Source of the DNA: Buchnera aphidicola (Tuberolachnus salignus)
GTDB taxonomy: Bacteria; Pseudomonadota; Gammaproteobacteria; Enterobacterales; Enterobacteriaceae
Reading direction: 5' to 3'
Length of the DNA: 64,000 bases
NCBI RefSeq assembly: GCF_900016785.1
Contig: NZ_LN890285.1
Location: 124,001 to 188,000 of the forward strand
The notes below the pieces were generated by a model, which was given only the letters and a program-made list of their open reading frames with translations, did not search any database and was not told where the DNA came from. A program made the translations under genes and the position numbers. Each line of letters begins with the position of its first letter. Position 1 is the first letter of the stretch. Positions 1 to 9,303 of the stretch are shown here, in pieces.

Positions 1-9
1 TTACCATAA
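1..9 (+). CDS. nuoI: 3' end of nuoI (NADH-quinone oxidoreductase subunit I), partial
   Basis: The window opens with codons for Leu-Pro followed by TAA, 20 bases before the nuoJ start codon. E. coli NuoI also ends in Leu-Leu-Pro and is the gene directly upstream of nuoJ in the conserved nuo operon, so this is most likely the last two codons of nuoI. Only the stop and two residues are visible, so the call rests mainly on position. Confidence 0.5.
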   Translation, partial: LP

Positions 10-29
10 TGATAGATTAAGGAATTTTT

Positions 30-536
30 ATGAATTATTTATTTTACTTATTAAGTTTTTTAGCTATTTTTTTTACTTTTTTATCAATTTTTACAATTAA
101 TTCAATATATGCTTTATTATATTTCATTTTATCTTTATTTTCTATTTCAGGATTTTTTTTTTTATTTGGAACTCATTTCATTGGAGCTCTTGAAGTAATT
201 ATTTATTCAGGAGCAATCATGGTTTTATTTTTGTTTATAATTATGTTAATTAATATTAAAAAAGAAAAAAAAATAGAAATATTTTCTAAAAAAAATTTTT
301 TGTATCATATAATTTTTATGTGTTTATTTGGATTTTTCATAAGCGTATATAGTTATATGTTCTTTACTTATTGGAATAAAAATATAATTTTTAAACAATA
401 TAATTTAAAAAATATTGGTATTTTTTTATTTCGAGATCACGTATTTATTGTAGAATTAGCATCTTTAATTTTATTTACTGCGATTATTTTAGTGTATTTT
501 TTTATTAATTTATATAAAAAAAATAATAATTATTAA
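30..536 (+). CDS. nuoJ: NADH-quinone oxidoreductase subunit J
   Basis: This is a membrane-arm subunit of proton-pumping complex I. The 168-residue product (184 in E. coli) is almost entirely hydrophobic with about five membrane segments. The stretch GALEVIIYSGAIMVLFLF around residues 53-70 is the conserved NuoJ core, the pi-bulge helix region in the known structures. An AAGGA ribosome binding site lies six bases before the ATG. It is the first complete gene of a tight nuoJ-K-L-M-N run, with 15 bases to nuoK. The C-terminal tail is slightly shorter than in free-living relatives. Identity is secure from sequence and operon order together. Confidence 0.95.
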   Translation: MNYLFYLLSFLAIFFTFLSIFTINSIYALLYFILSLFSISGFFFLFGTHFIGALEVIIYSGAIMVLFLFIIMLINIKKEKKIEIFSKKNFLYHIIFMCLFGFFISVYSYMFFTYWNKNIIFKQYNLKNIGIFLFRDHVFIVELASLILFTAIILVYFFINLYKKNNNY

Positions 537-551
537 AAAGGAAAAAAATAT

Positions 552-854
552 ATGATATCTTTATATAAGAGTCTTTGGGTATCTTTAACATTGTTTTTAT
601 TAGGTTTTTGTTCTTTAATTATTCGTCGTAATTTATTTTTTATATTAATTAGTTTAGAGATTATTATAAATTCTATTGCTTTTTTTTGGGTAATAGTAGG
701 AGAATACTGGAGAACTCTAGATGGACAAATTATGTATATTGTAATTATTACTGTTGCTGCAGCGGAAGCTAGCATTGCATTAATTATTCTTTTCAATATC
801 TCTCAATATTATAAAACATTAAATCTTGATAAATTAAGTGAGAAACATAAATGA
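552..854 (+). CDS. nuoK: NADH-quinone oxidoreductase subunit K
   Basis: This is a small membrane-arm subunit of complex I with three transmembrane helices. At 100 residues it has exactly the E. coli length. LVIRRNL-like (LIIRRNLFFILISLEIIIN, residues 21-39) and AAAEASIALIILFN (residues 69-82) are the signature segments; they contain the two buried glutamates used in proton translocation (Glu36 and Glu72 in E. coli numbering). A good AAAGGAA ribosome binding site precedes the ATG. The stop codon overlaps the nuoL start by four bases (ATGA), which indicates translational coupling. Confidence 0.96.
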   Translation: MISLYKSLWVSLTLFLLGFCSLIIRRNLFFILISLEIIINSIAFFWVIVGEYWRTLDGQIMYIVIITVAAAEASIALIILFNISQYYKTLNLDKLSEKHK

Positions 855-2695
855 TTTTTGTGAATTTAGCTATATTTTTTCCTTTTTTAAGTTTTTTATT
901 ATTATTATTTAATAAAAATTTATTTTCTAAAAAAATAATTTATTTTATAGGAAATTTTTTTGTTTTTTTATCTTTTTTGTGTGTAATAAAAACAACTTTT
1001 CTTTTATATTATCATCCGCAAACATTAATAATTCCTTTATGGTCGTGGATAAAATGTGATTTATTTAATATAAAATTTAATTTTATTATTAATAAAAAAT
1101 CTATTTTGTTACTTGATATGGTTACTTTTATTGGTTTTTTAATTAATTTTTTTTCTATTTGGTATATGGAAAAAAACGATGATATATCTCGTTATTTCGC
1201 ATATATTAATTTGTTTATTATGTGGATTGAAATTTTAATTTTATCTGACAATTTGTTATTAATGTTTTTTAGTTGGGAAGGTGCAGGATTATGCTCATAT
1301 TTGTTAATTGGTTTTTATAAAAAAAAAATTGAAAATGGTTATTCAGCATTAAAATCTTTTTTAATAACTCGATTTACTGATTCTTTTTTATTAATTGCAA
1401 TGTTTTTAATCATACAAAGATATCATACTTTAAATTTTTTAAAATTAAAAAATGTTGTTTTTTACAATTCTTTAATATTAAAAAATCATTTTTATAATCA
1501 TATTATTTCTTTTTTTTTATTATTAGGTGCTATCGGAAAATCTGCTCAAATTCCAGTTCATATTTGGTTGTTAGATGCTATGGTAGGTCCTACACCGATT
1601 TCAGCATTGTTTCATGCTGCTACTATGGTTACATTAGGTATTTATTTAATTATAAAAACTTATTATTTTTTTTTATTATCTCCTATAATTTTAAAATTTT
1701 TGATTTGGATAGGAGTATTTACATTAATAATTTCAAGTTTTACTGCAATTTTTCAATCTGATTTAAAAAAAATTTTGGCTTATTCTACAATGAGTCAAAT
1801 GGGATATTTATTTTTATCATTAGGAATTAAAAATATTCATGCAGCTTTTTTACATTTATTATCTCATTCATTTTTTAAAGCATTATTATTCTTAGCTTCT
1901 GGTTCTTTAATTAAAAACTTGAATTATGAACGTAATATTTTTAAAATAAATGTTTCATATAAAAATTTTAAAATTATTTTTTTTAGTTTTTTTGTTGGTT
2001 GTTTATCTTTATTATCATTTCCATTTATAACTTCTAGTTTTTACAGTAAAGAACAAATCTTTGTTTCTCTTTTAAAATCTAATCATTTTTTTGTTTTGTC
2101 TTTAGCAATGTTAGGTACTTTTTTTACAAGCATTTATACATTTCGTGTATTTTTTTATATTTTTAATTTTTCAGTTTTTGATTCAAAATACATTAAAAAG
2201 AATGATATTTTACAAAATTTTTCGTTAATTATTTTAAGTATTTCTTGTTTACCTGTAACATATTTTGGGATTCAGAAATTTTATAATTTTTCATCTATTT
2301 CTATGATAATTAATGAAATTTCATGGAAAATGAGTATTTTTACATTTTTAATTTCGATGTTAGGTGGAATTTTTTTATATATGTTTAAAAAATTTTTTCA
2401 AGATATATGTTTTTTTTATCGAAGAAAAAATTTTATAAAATTTTTTCAAAAAGTTATTAAAAAAGATTGGTATTTTAACAAATTATATAAAAAATTATTT
2501 TGTTTATTTTTTTTTAATTATATACAATTTTTTAAAAAAAATTATTTAGAAAATTTTTTTGATATTTTTTCGATTTTAATAAAATTTTTGAGTAATTGGA
2601 AATTATTAGAAAATAAAAAAAAATTTTCTTGGTATTTCAGCATAATTATTATAATAAATATAATTATTTTATTAATGTGTATATATTTTTTTTAA
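851..2695 (+). CDS. nuoL: NADH-quinone oxidoreductase subunit L
   Basis: This is the distal antiporter-like subunit of complex I, which pumps protons and carries the long lateral helix. The product has 614 residues, equal to the E. coli protein. Visible motifs are SWEGAGLCSYLLIGFY (residues about 141-156, with the key TM5 glutamate) and IGKSAQIPVHIWLLDAM (about 228-244, with the TM7 lysine), followed by GPTPISALFHAATMV. The last 150 residues are lysine-rich and poorly conserved but still end in a hydrophobic helix, as expected for the lateral helix and its anchor. It starts inside the nuoK stop codon. A 77-base all-AT spacer separates it from nuoM. Confidence 0.96.
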   Translation: MIFVNLAIFFPFLSFLLLLFNKNLFSKKIIYFIGNFFVFLSFLCVIKTTFLLYYHPQTLIIPLWSWIKCDLFNIKFNFIINKKSILLLDMVTFIGFLINFFSIWYMEKNDDISRYFAYINLFIMWIEILILSDNLLLMFFSWEGAGLCSYLLIGFYKKKIENGYSALKSFLITRFTDSFLLIAMFLIIQRYHTLNFLKLKNVVFYNSLILKNHFYNHIISFFLLLGAIGKSAQIPVHIWLLDAMVGPTPISALFHAATMVTLGIYLIIKTYYFFLLSPIILKFLIWIGVFTLIISSFTAIFQSDLKKILAYSTMSQMGYLFLSLGIKNIHAAFLHLLSHSFFKALLFLASGSLIKNLNYERNIFKINVSYKNFKIIFFSFFVGCLSLLSFPFITSSFYSKEQIFVSLLKSNHFFVLSLAMLGTFFTSIYTFRVFFYIFNFSVFDSKYIKKNDILQNFSLIILSISCLPVTYFGIQKFYNFSSISMIINEISWKMSIFTFLISMLGGIFLYMFKKFFQDICFFYRRKNFIKFFQKVIKKDWYFNKLYKKLFCLFFFNYIQFFKKNYLENFFDIFSILIKFLSNWKLLENKKKFSWYFSIIIIINIIILLMCIYFF

Positions 2696-2772
2696 ATTTT
2701 TAAGTTTTAAAAAAAATTTTTTAAAAAAATATAATTTTTTAATTTTTTAAAATATTTCGGAGTAACATAATA

Positions 2773-4281
2773 ATGTTATTATTGTTTTTTATTGTAGTAC
2801 CTTTTTTTAGTTCTATTATATGTTTATTATTTTTTAATAAAAAAACTATATTACCTTTTTTTATTACTTTGTTAACTTCTGTAGGTTGTTTAATAGTATC
2901 TATTTATATTTTTTATAAAAAATTTTTTTTATTGAATAATTTATCTAATAATAGTTTGTTTTTATTAGATTTTCAAAAGATTTGGTTGCCAGAATTTGGA
3001 ATTTCGTTTCATTTAAGGTTAGACAGTTTATCATTATTAATGATTATTTTAACGTCTTTAATAAGTTGTATTGCAGTTATGTGTGATTGGAATATAAATT
3101 ATAAAAATTCTGGATTATTTTATTTTTATTTTTTATTAACAATATTAGGTTTTTTTGGAGTGTTTTTATCTGAAGATTTATTTTTATTTTTTTTGTTTTG
3201 GGAATTAACAATTTTTCCGTTATATTTTTTAATTTTGTATTGGCATAATGAAGAATTAAATATTCAATTTGTTTCTCAAACAATAAAAAAATTTTTTGTT
3301 TATTCTCAAATATCTGGAATGTTTTTATTAATTTCAATTTTATATTTAGTTCAAGAATATTATAATTTAACAGGATTATTGACTTTTGATTATTTAATAT
3401 TACAAAAAGTAATTTTGCCTTTTAATAAAGAATTTTTTTTAATGTTAGGTTTTTTTCTTGCTTTTATTATTAAAATGCCGATCTTCCCATTTCAAGATTG
3501 GTATTCTAATATTCATCTTTGTACTCCTGCTTCAGGTTCAATTGATATTTTAGGTTTTTTATTAAAAACTTCTTTATACGGTTTTTTACGTTTTAATTTA
3601 TGCTTTTTTCCAAATGTGTTATCAATTTTTTTTAAAATTGGAAATTTTTTAAGTTTTTTAACTATTTTTTATAATATTTTTTTAGTTTATACACAGAATA
3701 ATATTAAAAAAATTATTACTTCTTTGTCAATGATACATATTGGAATAATTTTTTTAGCATTAAATAATATAAATCAATTTTCTTATCAAGGAATGTTTTT
3801 ATATTTTGTATCTTGTACTTTAATAACATCTGCATTATTTATTATAATAAAAAATTTAAAAGAAAACTTCAATACTTATAATATTTTTTCTTATATAAAA
3901 CTTTCTCAAAATTTTACTTCTTTATCATCCTTTTTTTTATTTTTTTTATTGATTAATATCGGAATACCTGGAACAGGAAATTTTAGTGGAGAAATTTTAA
4001 TATTGTTAGGATCTTTTTTAATCTCCCCAATATTAGTTAGTATTGTAGTTTTTAATTTATTATTTTTAGTAGGTTTTATATTAAAAATAATTGTTTCAAT
4101 GTATTATGGACCTGAAAATAAAGTTTCATTTATTCAAAAAAACGTATTTTTTTCATATATTTTGTTATATTGGATAATTTTTTTAATTTTTTTAATTGGT
4201 ATTTTTCCTCAAATAGTTTTTAATTTTTCTACATCTTGGTTTACTTTTATCTCTCAAAAAAATTTATTTTTTCTTATTTAA
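2773..4281 (+). CDS. nuoM: NADH-quinone oxidoreductase subunit M
   Basis: This is the middle antiporter-like proton-pumping subunit of complex I. It has 502 residues, against 509 in E. coli, with about 14 hydrophobic helices. The segment LFWELTIFPLYFLILYW (around residue 142) holds the essential TM5 glutamate, and KMPIFPFQDWYSN followed by TPASGSIDILGFLLKT (about 235-265) matches the conserved core of NuoM. The ATG is preceded by a CGGAG ribosome binding site at about ten bases. It is separated from nuoN by 14 bases and is clearly cotranscribed with it. Confidence 0.95.
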   Translation: MLLLFFIVVPFFSSIICLLFFNKKTILPFFITLLTSVGCLIVSIYIFYKKFFLLNNLSNNSLFLLDFQKIWLPEFGISFHLRLDSLSLLMIILTSLISCIAVMCDWNINYKNSGLFYFYFLLTILGFFGVFLSEDLFLFFLFWELTIFPLYFLILYWHNEELNIQFVSQTIKKFFVYSQISGMFLLISILYLVQEYYNLTGLLTFDYLILQKVILPFNKEFFLMLGFFLAFIIKMPIFPFQDWYSNIHLCTPASGSIDILGFLLKTSLYGFLRFNLCFFPNVLSIFFKIGNFLSFLTIFYNIFLVYTQNNIKKIITSLSMIHIGIIFLALNNINQFSYQGMFLYFVSCTLITSALFIIIKNLKENFNTYNIFSYIKLSQNFTSLSSFFLFFLLINIGIPGTGNFSGEILILLGSFLISPILVSIVVFNLLFLVGFILKIIVSMYYGPENKVSFIQKNVFFSYILLYWIIFLIFLIGIFPQIVFNFSTSWFTFISQKNLFFLI

Positions 4282-4295
4282 TAAGGTTTCAATAA

Positions 4296-5741
4296 ATGAT
4301 ATTAGATATTTTTAAAACTTTTATACCTATTTTTTCGATTGCAATTTTAATATTTTCTATCATTATTATTATGTTAAATATGTCATTATATAAAAATTTT
4401 TTTATTAGTTATTATACAGTTTTATTAAGTTTAATTTTTTGTGTTATTTTTTTATTTTTTCCTAATTATAAAATTTTTTTTAGTTTATCAAAATTTATTA
4501 TTTATGATAATTATACTCGTATTTTTTTAGGATTATTATATATTTCAGGATTTTTTACTTGTATTTTTATAAAATATTTTCTCAATTTTAATTATGTTCA
4601 AAAAGAAATTTTTTATTTATTTTTATTAATATCAATTATTGGAGGTATTATAGTTAGTTTATCAACACATATTATTTTATTTTTAATGGGTATGGAATTA
4701 TTATTTTTACCAATAATAGGTTTGATAAATTGTTCAAATACAAAATATACATTAATTATTTCTATAAAATATTTTTTTGTTTCTATATTAACAACTTCTT
4801 TTATGTTATTAGGATTTGCGTTTTTATATTTAATATATGGAAGTTTAAATTTTTCTAATATTTTTTCTTATTTTATATTATGTAACAATTCAGTTACTAA
4901 AGTATTAATTAATATCAGTGTTTTGTTTATTTTAATTCCTATTTTTTTTAAATTGTCTTTATTTCCATTTCATTTTTTTTTACGTGATATATATAAATTT
5001 ACTTTTTCTCCAGTCTTAATATATTTTACAACAGCAACAAAAATTTCTTTAATTCTTTTTTTAACTCATTTTCTTTCAAAAATTTATTATTTAAAAAATT
5101 ATATTATTACTTATCAAATTTTATTTTTTTTTATAATACTTTCAATATTTTTTGGAAATTTTTTAGCGTTTTTTCAAAAAAATATTAAAATTGTTTTGAG
5201 TTATGCTTCGATTTCTCATACAGGTTTAATATTAATGCTTCTTTTAAATAATTCTTTTTTAAATAAAATTTTTCCAGAATTTATATATAGTATAATAAGT
5301 TACATATTAAGCACTATTTGTTTTTTTAGTATTTTAAGTATTTTAGAATATCAACAAGATAAAAAAAAACAAAATATACAGTATCATTCTTTGAAAGGAT
5401 TATTTTGGTATCATCCAGTGTTTGGAATTATTATAACAATTTTATTATTTGTATTTTCTGGTTTTCCATTAACTTTAAATTTTTGGGGAAAATTTTATTT
5501 ATTAAGATTTGCAATTAAAAAAAAATTATGGTTTTTATTATTTTCTTTAGTATATAGTAGTTTTTTTAGTATTTTTTGCTATTTTCCGTTTTTACAAAAT
5601 ATATATTTATTTCCTGAAAAATTTAATGCATTATTTTTTCAAAAAACATTCAAAATTTCAAAAATTTATATTATTATGATAATTTTTTTGATTAGTACAT
5701 TAGTATTTTATGGATTTTTTCCAAATATTTTAAAGTTTTAA
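4296..5741 (+). CDS. nuoN: NADH-quinone oxidoreductase subunit N
   Basis: This is the third antiporter-like subunit and the last gene of the nuo operon. Its 481 residues compare with 485 in E. coli. Conserved landmarks are LFLMGMELLFLPIIGL (around residue 129, TM5 glutamate) and KLSLFPFHFFLRDIYKF (around residue 226), equivalent to the KLSLVPFH segment of E. coli. An AAGG site precedes the start. Transcription ends at a strong hairpin 36 bases beyond the stop codon. In several Buchnera genomes folC follows; here only 80 bases separate nuoN from the convergent prs, so folC is not at this place. Confidence 0.94.
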   Translation: MILDIFKTFIPIFSIAILIFSIIIIMLNMSLYKNFFISYYTVLLSLIFCVIFLFFPNYKIFFSLSKFIIYDNYTRIFLGLLYISGFFTCIFIKYFLNFNYVQKEIFYLFLLISIIGGIIVSLSTHIILFLMGMELLFLPIIGLINCSNTKYTLIISIKYFFVSILTTSFMLLGFAFLYLIYGSLNFSNIFSYFILCNNSVTKVLINISVLFILIPIFFKLSLFPFHFFLRDIYKFTFSPVLIYFTTATKISLILFLTHFLSKIYYLKNYIITYQILFFFIILSIFFGNFLAFFQKNIKIVLSYASISHTGLILMLLLNNSFLNKIFPEFIYSIISYILSTICFFSILSILEYQQDKKKQNIQYHSLKGLFWYHPVFGIIITILLFVFSGFPLTLNFWGKFYLLRFAIKKKLWFLLFSLVYSSFFSIFCYFPFLQNIYLFPEKFNALFFQKTFKISKIYIIMIIFLISTLVFYGFFPNILKF

Positions 5742-5777
5742 CATTTTTTAAAAAACATAATAATTCAAATTTTAAAA

Positions 5778-5803
5778 ATCTCTCAAATATTTTTTTGAGA
5801 GAT
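5778..5803. terminator. Bidirectional rho-independent terminator between nuoN and prs
   Basis: A perfect 10-bp inverted repeat (ATCTCTCAAA paired with TTTGAGAGAT) closes a six-base loop. It lies between the convergent stop codons of nuoN and prs. On the plus strand a run of T bases begins about eight bases after the stem; on the minus strand TTTTT follows the stem almost directly. It can therefore end transcripts from both sides. It stands out because its stem has G-C pairs in an otherwise all-AT spacer. Confidence 0.8.
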
Positions 5804-5821
5804 GAAATTATTAATTTTTTT

Positions 5822-6775
5822 TTAAAAAGAATTTTTAAACATTTCTGAAATTGATTTTTCTTTATTAATTCTTCTGATAGCTTCCGCTAAAATTGGTGCT
5901 ACTGTTAAAACACGTAAATTTTTTAATTTTTTTATTTCTGATGATAATGGAATTGTATTACATACGATTATTTCATTGATTTTTGATGTTTTTAAATTTT
6001 TTACAGCATTTCCAGAAAATACAGGATGAGTTGCATAAGCTAAAATTTTTTTTGCTCCTTTTTTTTTTAAAGCTTCAGCTGCTTGACATAATGTAGAACT
6101 GGTGTCAATCATATCATCAATTAAAATACAATTTCTATTTTTTACATCTCCAATAATATTCATAACTTGTGAAACATTAATTTGAGGTCTTCTTTTATCT
6201 ATAATTGCTATATCTGAATTTTTTAATAATTTAGATATTTCACGAGCTCTTATAATTCCACCAATATCTGGAGAAATAATCATTGGTTTAGATAATTTTG
6301 TTTTTAGAATATCTTGTAATAAAATTAAACTACCAAACATGTTATCAATTGGAATGTCAAAAAAACCTTGAATATGTTCCGCATGTAAATCAATAGTTAA
6401 AATATGATTAATACCTACATGTGATAAAATATTTGCGATTACTTTAGCTGTAATAGGAACACGAGAAGAATGTATTCGACGATCTTGTCGCGCATATCCA
6501 AAGTAAGGTATAACAGCTGTTATTTTTCTGGCTGATGCTCTTTTTAAAGCATCTGCCATAATTATTAATTCCATTAAATTATCATTAGCAGGAACACAAG
6601 TTGATTGTATTAAGAAAATATCATATCCTCGAATATTTTCATTAATTTGTACACTAATTTCACCATCACTAAATTTACTAACTTTAGATTTTCCTAATTG
6701 TAAGTTTAAACATTGTGCAATTTTTTTTGCTAATTTTGGAATAGAATTTCCTGTAAATAATTTTATTTCTGACAT
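5822..6775 (-). CDS. prs: Ribose-phosphate pyrophosphokinase (PRPP synthetase)
   Basis: The enzyme makes 5-phosphoribosyl 1-diphosphate from ribose 5-phosphate and ATP for nucleotide, histidine and tryptophan synthesis. The product has 317 residues (315 in E. coli). [18 protein letters not shown] (residues 35-52), [10 protein letters not shown] (91-100, ATP-binding flexible loop) and [14 protein letters not shown] (127-140, metal and substrate binding) are all intact. The PRPP-binding loop at residues 220-228 reads DDMIDTSST, where E. coli has DDMIDTGGT, so two glycines have become serines. It is a single gene transcribed towards nuoN and divergent from prfA. Confidence 0.96.
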   Translation of the reverse strand: MSEIKLFTGNSIPKLAKKIAQCLNLQLGKSKVSKFSDGEISVQINENIRGYDIFLIQSTCVPANDNLMELIIMADALKRASARKITAVIPYFGYARQDRRIHSSRVPITAKVIANILSHVGINHILTIDLHAEHIQGFFDIPIDNMFGSLILLQDILKTKLSKPMIISPDIGGIIRAREISKLLKNSDIAIIDKRRPQINVSQVMNIIGDVKNRNCILIDDMIDTSSTLCQAAEALKKKGAKKILAYATHPVFSGNAVKNLKTSKINEIIVCNTIPLSSEIKKLKNLRVLTVAPILAEAIRRINKEKSISEMFKNSF

Positions 6776-7144
6776 ATTAGAACCATGTATTTAATTGAGA
6801 AAATATAAAAAACATATTTTAGATTTTTAAATAATAAAATTTTTAAAATAAAAATTTTTTATAAAATATTTTTTAATATAAATTATTTTAAATATTATAT
6901 TTTAATTATTATGGTAAAATAATATTGTATTCTTTTAAATTTAATAATATTCTATATTATAGAAAATTGTAGCATATTTAAAAGATTATTATCATGTTTC
7001 AAAAAATATAAAATGTTCAAATATTTTCTTTTACAAAATATTATATAGTCATTTAATTTAGTTTTAAAAAATAAAATAGTTTTTTATTTTGAATAAATTT
7101 AAAATGTTTAAATGTGATTATATATAATAGGATATATAATTGTT
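6776..7144. other. Intergenic region between divergent prs and prfA
   Basis: This 369-base spacer must hold the promoters and leaders of both divergent genes. It is nearly pure A/T, so no -10/-35 pair can be picked out above chance. I saw one 15-base palindrome (TTCTATA-T-TATAGAA, 6950-6964) but no reason to give it a role. There is no open reading frame, tRNA or gene remnant that I recognise. In E. coli hemA precedes prfA; it is not here. Confidence 0.6.
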
Positions 7145-8215
7145 ATGAATAAGTCTTTATTACAAAAATTAGAAAATTTATCTAAACGTTATAAAAAATT
7201 AGATAAATTATTGCAAAATAATTATAAAAATTTGACACGTTTAGAATATATAAAATTTTCAAAAGAATATTCTAATTTAAGTATTTTAAATAATGTTTTT
7301 ATGTTGTGGAAAAAATCTTTAATACATATTAAACAAACAGAATTGTTATTATCTGATATTGAATTAAAAAATTTAGCAATAAAAGAATTAATTATTTTAA
7401 AAAAAAAAAGTAATGATTTATTAAATAAATTGAAATCTTTATTAATACCTATAGATCCTCAAGATAATCATAATTGTTATATTGAAATTCGCGCTGCTAC
7501 TGGAGGAGATGAAGCAGCATTATTTTCCAGAGATTTATGTAAGATGTATATTTTGTATGCTGAATTAAATTTATGGAAAGTAGAGATAGTAAGCAAAAAT
7601 ATTGGTGAATATGGTGGTTATAAAGAAATTATTTTAAAAATTATTGGTCAGGGTGCATCAGGAAAATTAAAATTTGAATCTGGAGGTCATCGTGTTCAAA
7701 GAATTCCTCAAACTGAATCTCAAGGTCGAATTCATACTTCTTCTTGCACAGTTGCTGTTATGCCTGAATTTAAACAATCTAAAAAAATAATTTTAAAAAA
7801 TTCAGATTTAAAAATAGATACTTTTAGATCTTCAGGAGCTGGTGGTCAGCATGTTAATACTACAGATTCAGCCGTTCGAATTACACATATACCTACTGGA
7901 TGCGTGGTAGAATGTCAAGATGAACGATCACAACACAAAAATAAAGATAAAGCTTTATCAGTTCTTTTATCTAAAATTCATACTCTTCAATTACAAAAAC
8001 AACGTTTAAAAAGTTCTTTAATGAGAAAAAATTTATTAGGAACTGGTACTCGTACTGATCGTAATCGTACTTATAACTTTCCTAAAAATCGTGTAACAGA
8101 TCATCGAATTAATTTAACATTGTATAGATTAGATGAAATTTTATTAGGTAATTTAGATTTATTAATTCTACCTATATTACAAGAATATCAAACAGATCTT
8201 TTGTTAAATATATAA
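7145..8215 (+). CDS. prfA: Peptide chain release factor 1 (RF1)
   Basis: RF1 reads UAA and UAG stop codons and triggers release of the finished peptide. The product has 356 residues (360 in E. coli). The N-terminal 110 residues are a poorly conserved helical domain. The codon-recognition tripeptide is PQT at 188-190 (PAT in E. coli), and the catalytic GGQ is at 233-235 in [17 protein letters not shown]. The GGQ glutamine is the methylation target of PrmC, whose gene follows 15 bases downstream but is frameshifted. The order prfA-prmC-sirB1 is the enterobacterial one. Confidence 0.97.
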   Translation: MNKSLLQKLENLSKRYKKLDKLLQNNYKNLTRLEYIKFSKEYSNLSILNNVFMLWKKSLIHIKQTELLLSDIELKNLAIKELIILKKKSNDLLNKLKSLLIPIDPQDNHNCYIEIRAATGGDEAALFSRDLCKMYILYAELNLWKVEIVSKNIGEYGGYKEIILKIIGQGASGKLKFESGGHRVQRIPQTESQGRIHTSSCTVAVMPEFKQSKKIILKNSDLKIDTFRSSGAGGQHVNTTDSAVRITHIPTGCVVECQDERSQHKNKDKALSVLLSKIHTLQLQKQRLKSSLMRKNLLGTGTRTDRNRTYNFPKNRVTDHRINLTLYRLDEILLGNLDLLILPILQEYQTDLLLNI

Positions 8216-8230
8216 TTTTTGGATATTATT

Positions 8231-9066
8231 ATGATAATTTTTGATTGGTTTTTATCTGCAACAAATAGATTATTTAACAGTCTTAGTCCTCAGTTAGATG
8301 TTTATCTTTTATTACAATATGTTTTGAAATATACTTCTATACAATTAATGATGGTAGAAGAAAAAAAAAATTAACAAAACAAGAAATAGAAATTTTAGAA
8401 TCATTATTAAAACGACGAATTAATGGGGAACCTATTGCATATTTAATTCATCAAAAAGAATTTTGGTCATTAAAATTATATGTGAATTCTTTTGTTTTAA
8501 TTCCTAGAGTTGATACAGAAATAATAATAGAACAAGTTTTAAAAAAAATTAATAATTTTTCTTTAAAAATTTTGGATTTAGGTACAGGAAGTGGTGCGAT
8601 TGCAATAGCATTATCTTATGAATGTCCAAAATGTTATGTTATAGGTATTGACAATAATTTTTTTTCTCTGATGGTTGCTAAAAAAAATGCTTTATCTTTA
8701 AAATTATTGAATATATTTTTTTTATATAGCAATTGGTTTTCTGAGTTGCATAAAAAAAAATTTCATATTATAGTAAGTAATCCTCCTTATTTGTCATTTT
8801 TAGATTTTAAAAAATTATATTCTAATTTATTATATGAACCTTATTTTTCATTAGTCTCAGGAAATTCAGGTTTAGAACATATTAAATATATTATAAAACA
8901 ATCTCCTAAATTTTTATATAATAATGGATGGCTTTTTTTGGAACATGATTATAAACAAACTAAAATTATACAATACTTTTTTAAAAAATATAATTTTTTT
9001 TCTATCAAATCATATCGAGATTATAATGGATATTATAGAGTAACATGTGGAAAATATGTGTATTAA
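8231..9066 (+). pseudogene. prmC: prmC (hemK), release factor glutamine methyltransferase, frameshifted in an A10 tract
   Basis: PrmC methylates the GGQ glutamine of release factors. An ATG at 8231 opens a frame matching the PrmC N-terminus that stops after 47 codons at 8372-8374. Directly after the A10 run at 8361-8370 the adjacent frame continues with LTKQEIEILESLLKRRINGEP, then EFWSLKLYV, and runs to 9066. One extra A would join both parts into 278 residues (277 in E. coli). The SAM-binding LDLGTGSGAIAIAL and catalytic NPPY (in IVSNPPYLSF) motifs are intact downstream. A GTG at 8482 could start only the C-terminal part. Slippage of RNA polymerase on poly(A) might rescue the full protein. 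Either it is a young pseudogene, a slippage-rescued gene or a sequencing error in a homopolymer. Confidence 0.85.
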
Positions 9067-9303
9067 TTTTGAATTTAAAAGTAATTTAAAAATAACTTTT
9101 TTAAATTTTAATAAGTAAAATTTTTATATATAAAAATTTTTATAATAATTTTATTATTTAAAATATTAAAAAATATAAAATATTTTAAATAATTAATTTT
9201 TTTTATTTTTTAAATAAATTTTTTAATAATTTTTTATTTGAAAAAATTTATTTGATTATTAAATTTTAATAATTTTTTTAAAGAATTAATACTTAGGAAA
9301 TAT

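Noticed and set aside
533-796. An 87-codon minus-strand frame
   Set aside because: It is antisense to nuoK, whose protein is clearly conserved.
7081-7130. A TTGAAT/TATAAT pair upstream of prfA as a sigma-70 promoter
   Set aside because: The spacing is about 28 bases, and in this composition such hexamers occur everywhere by chance.
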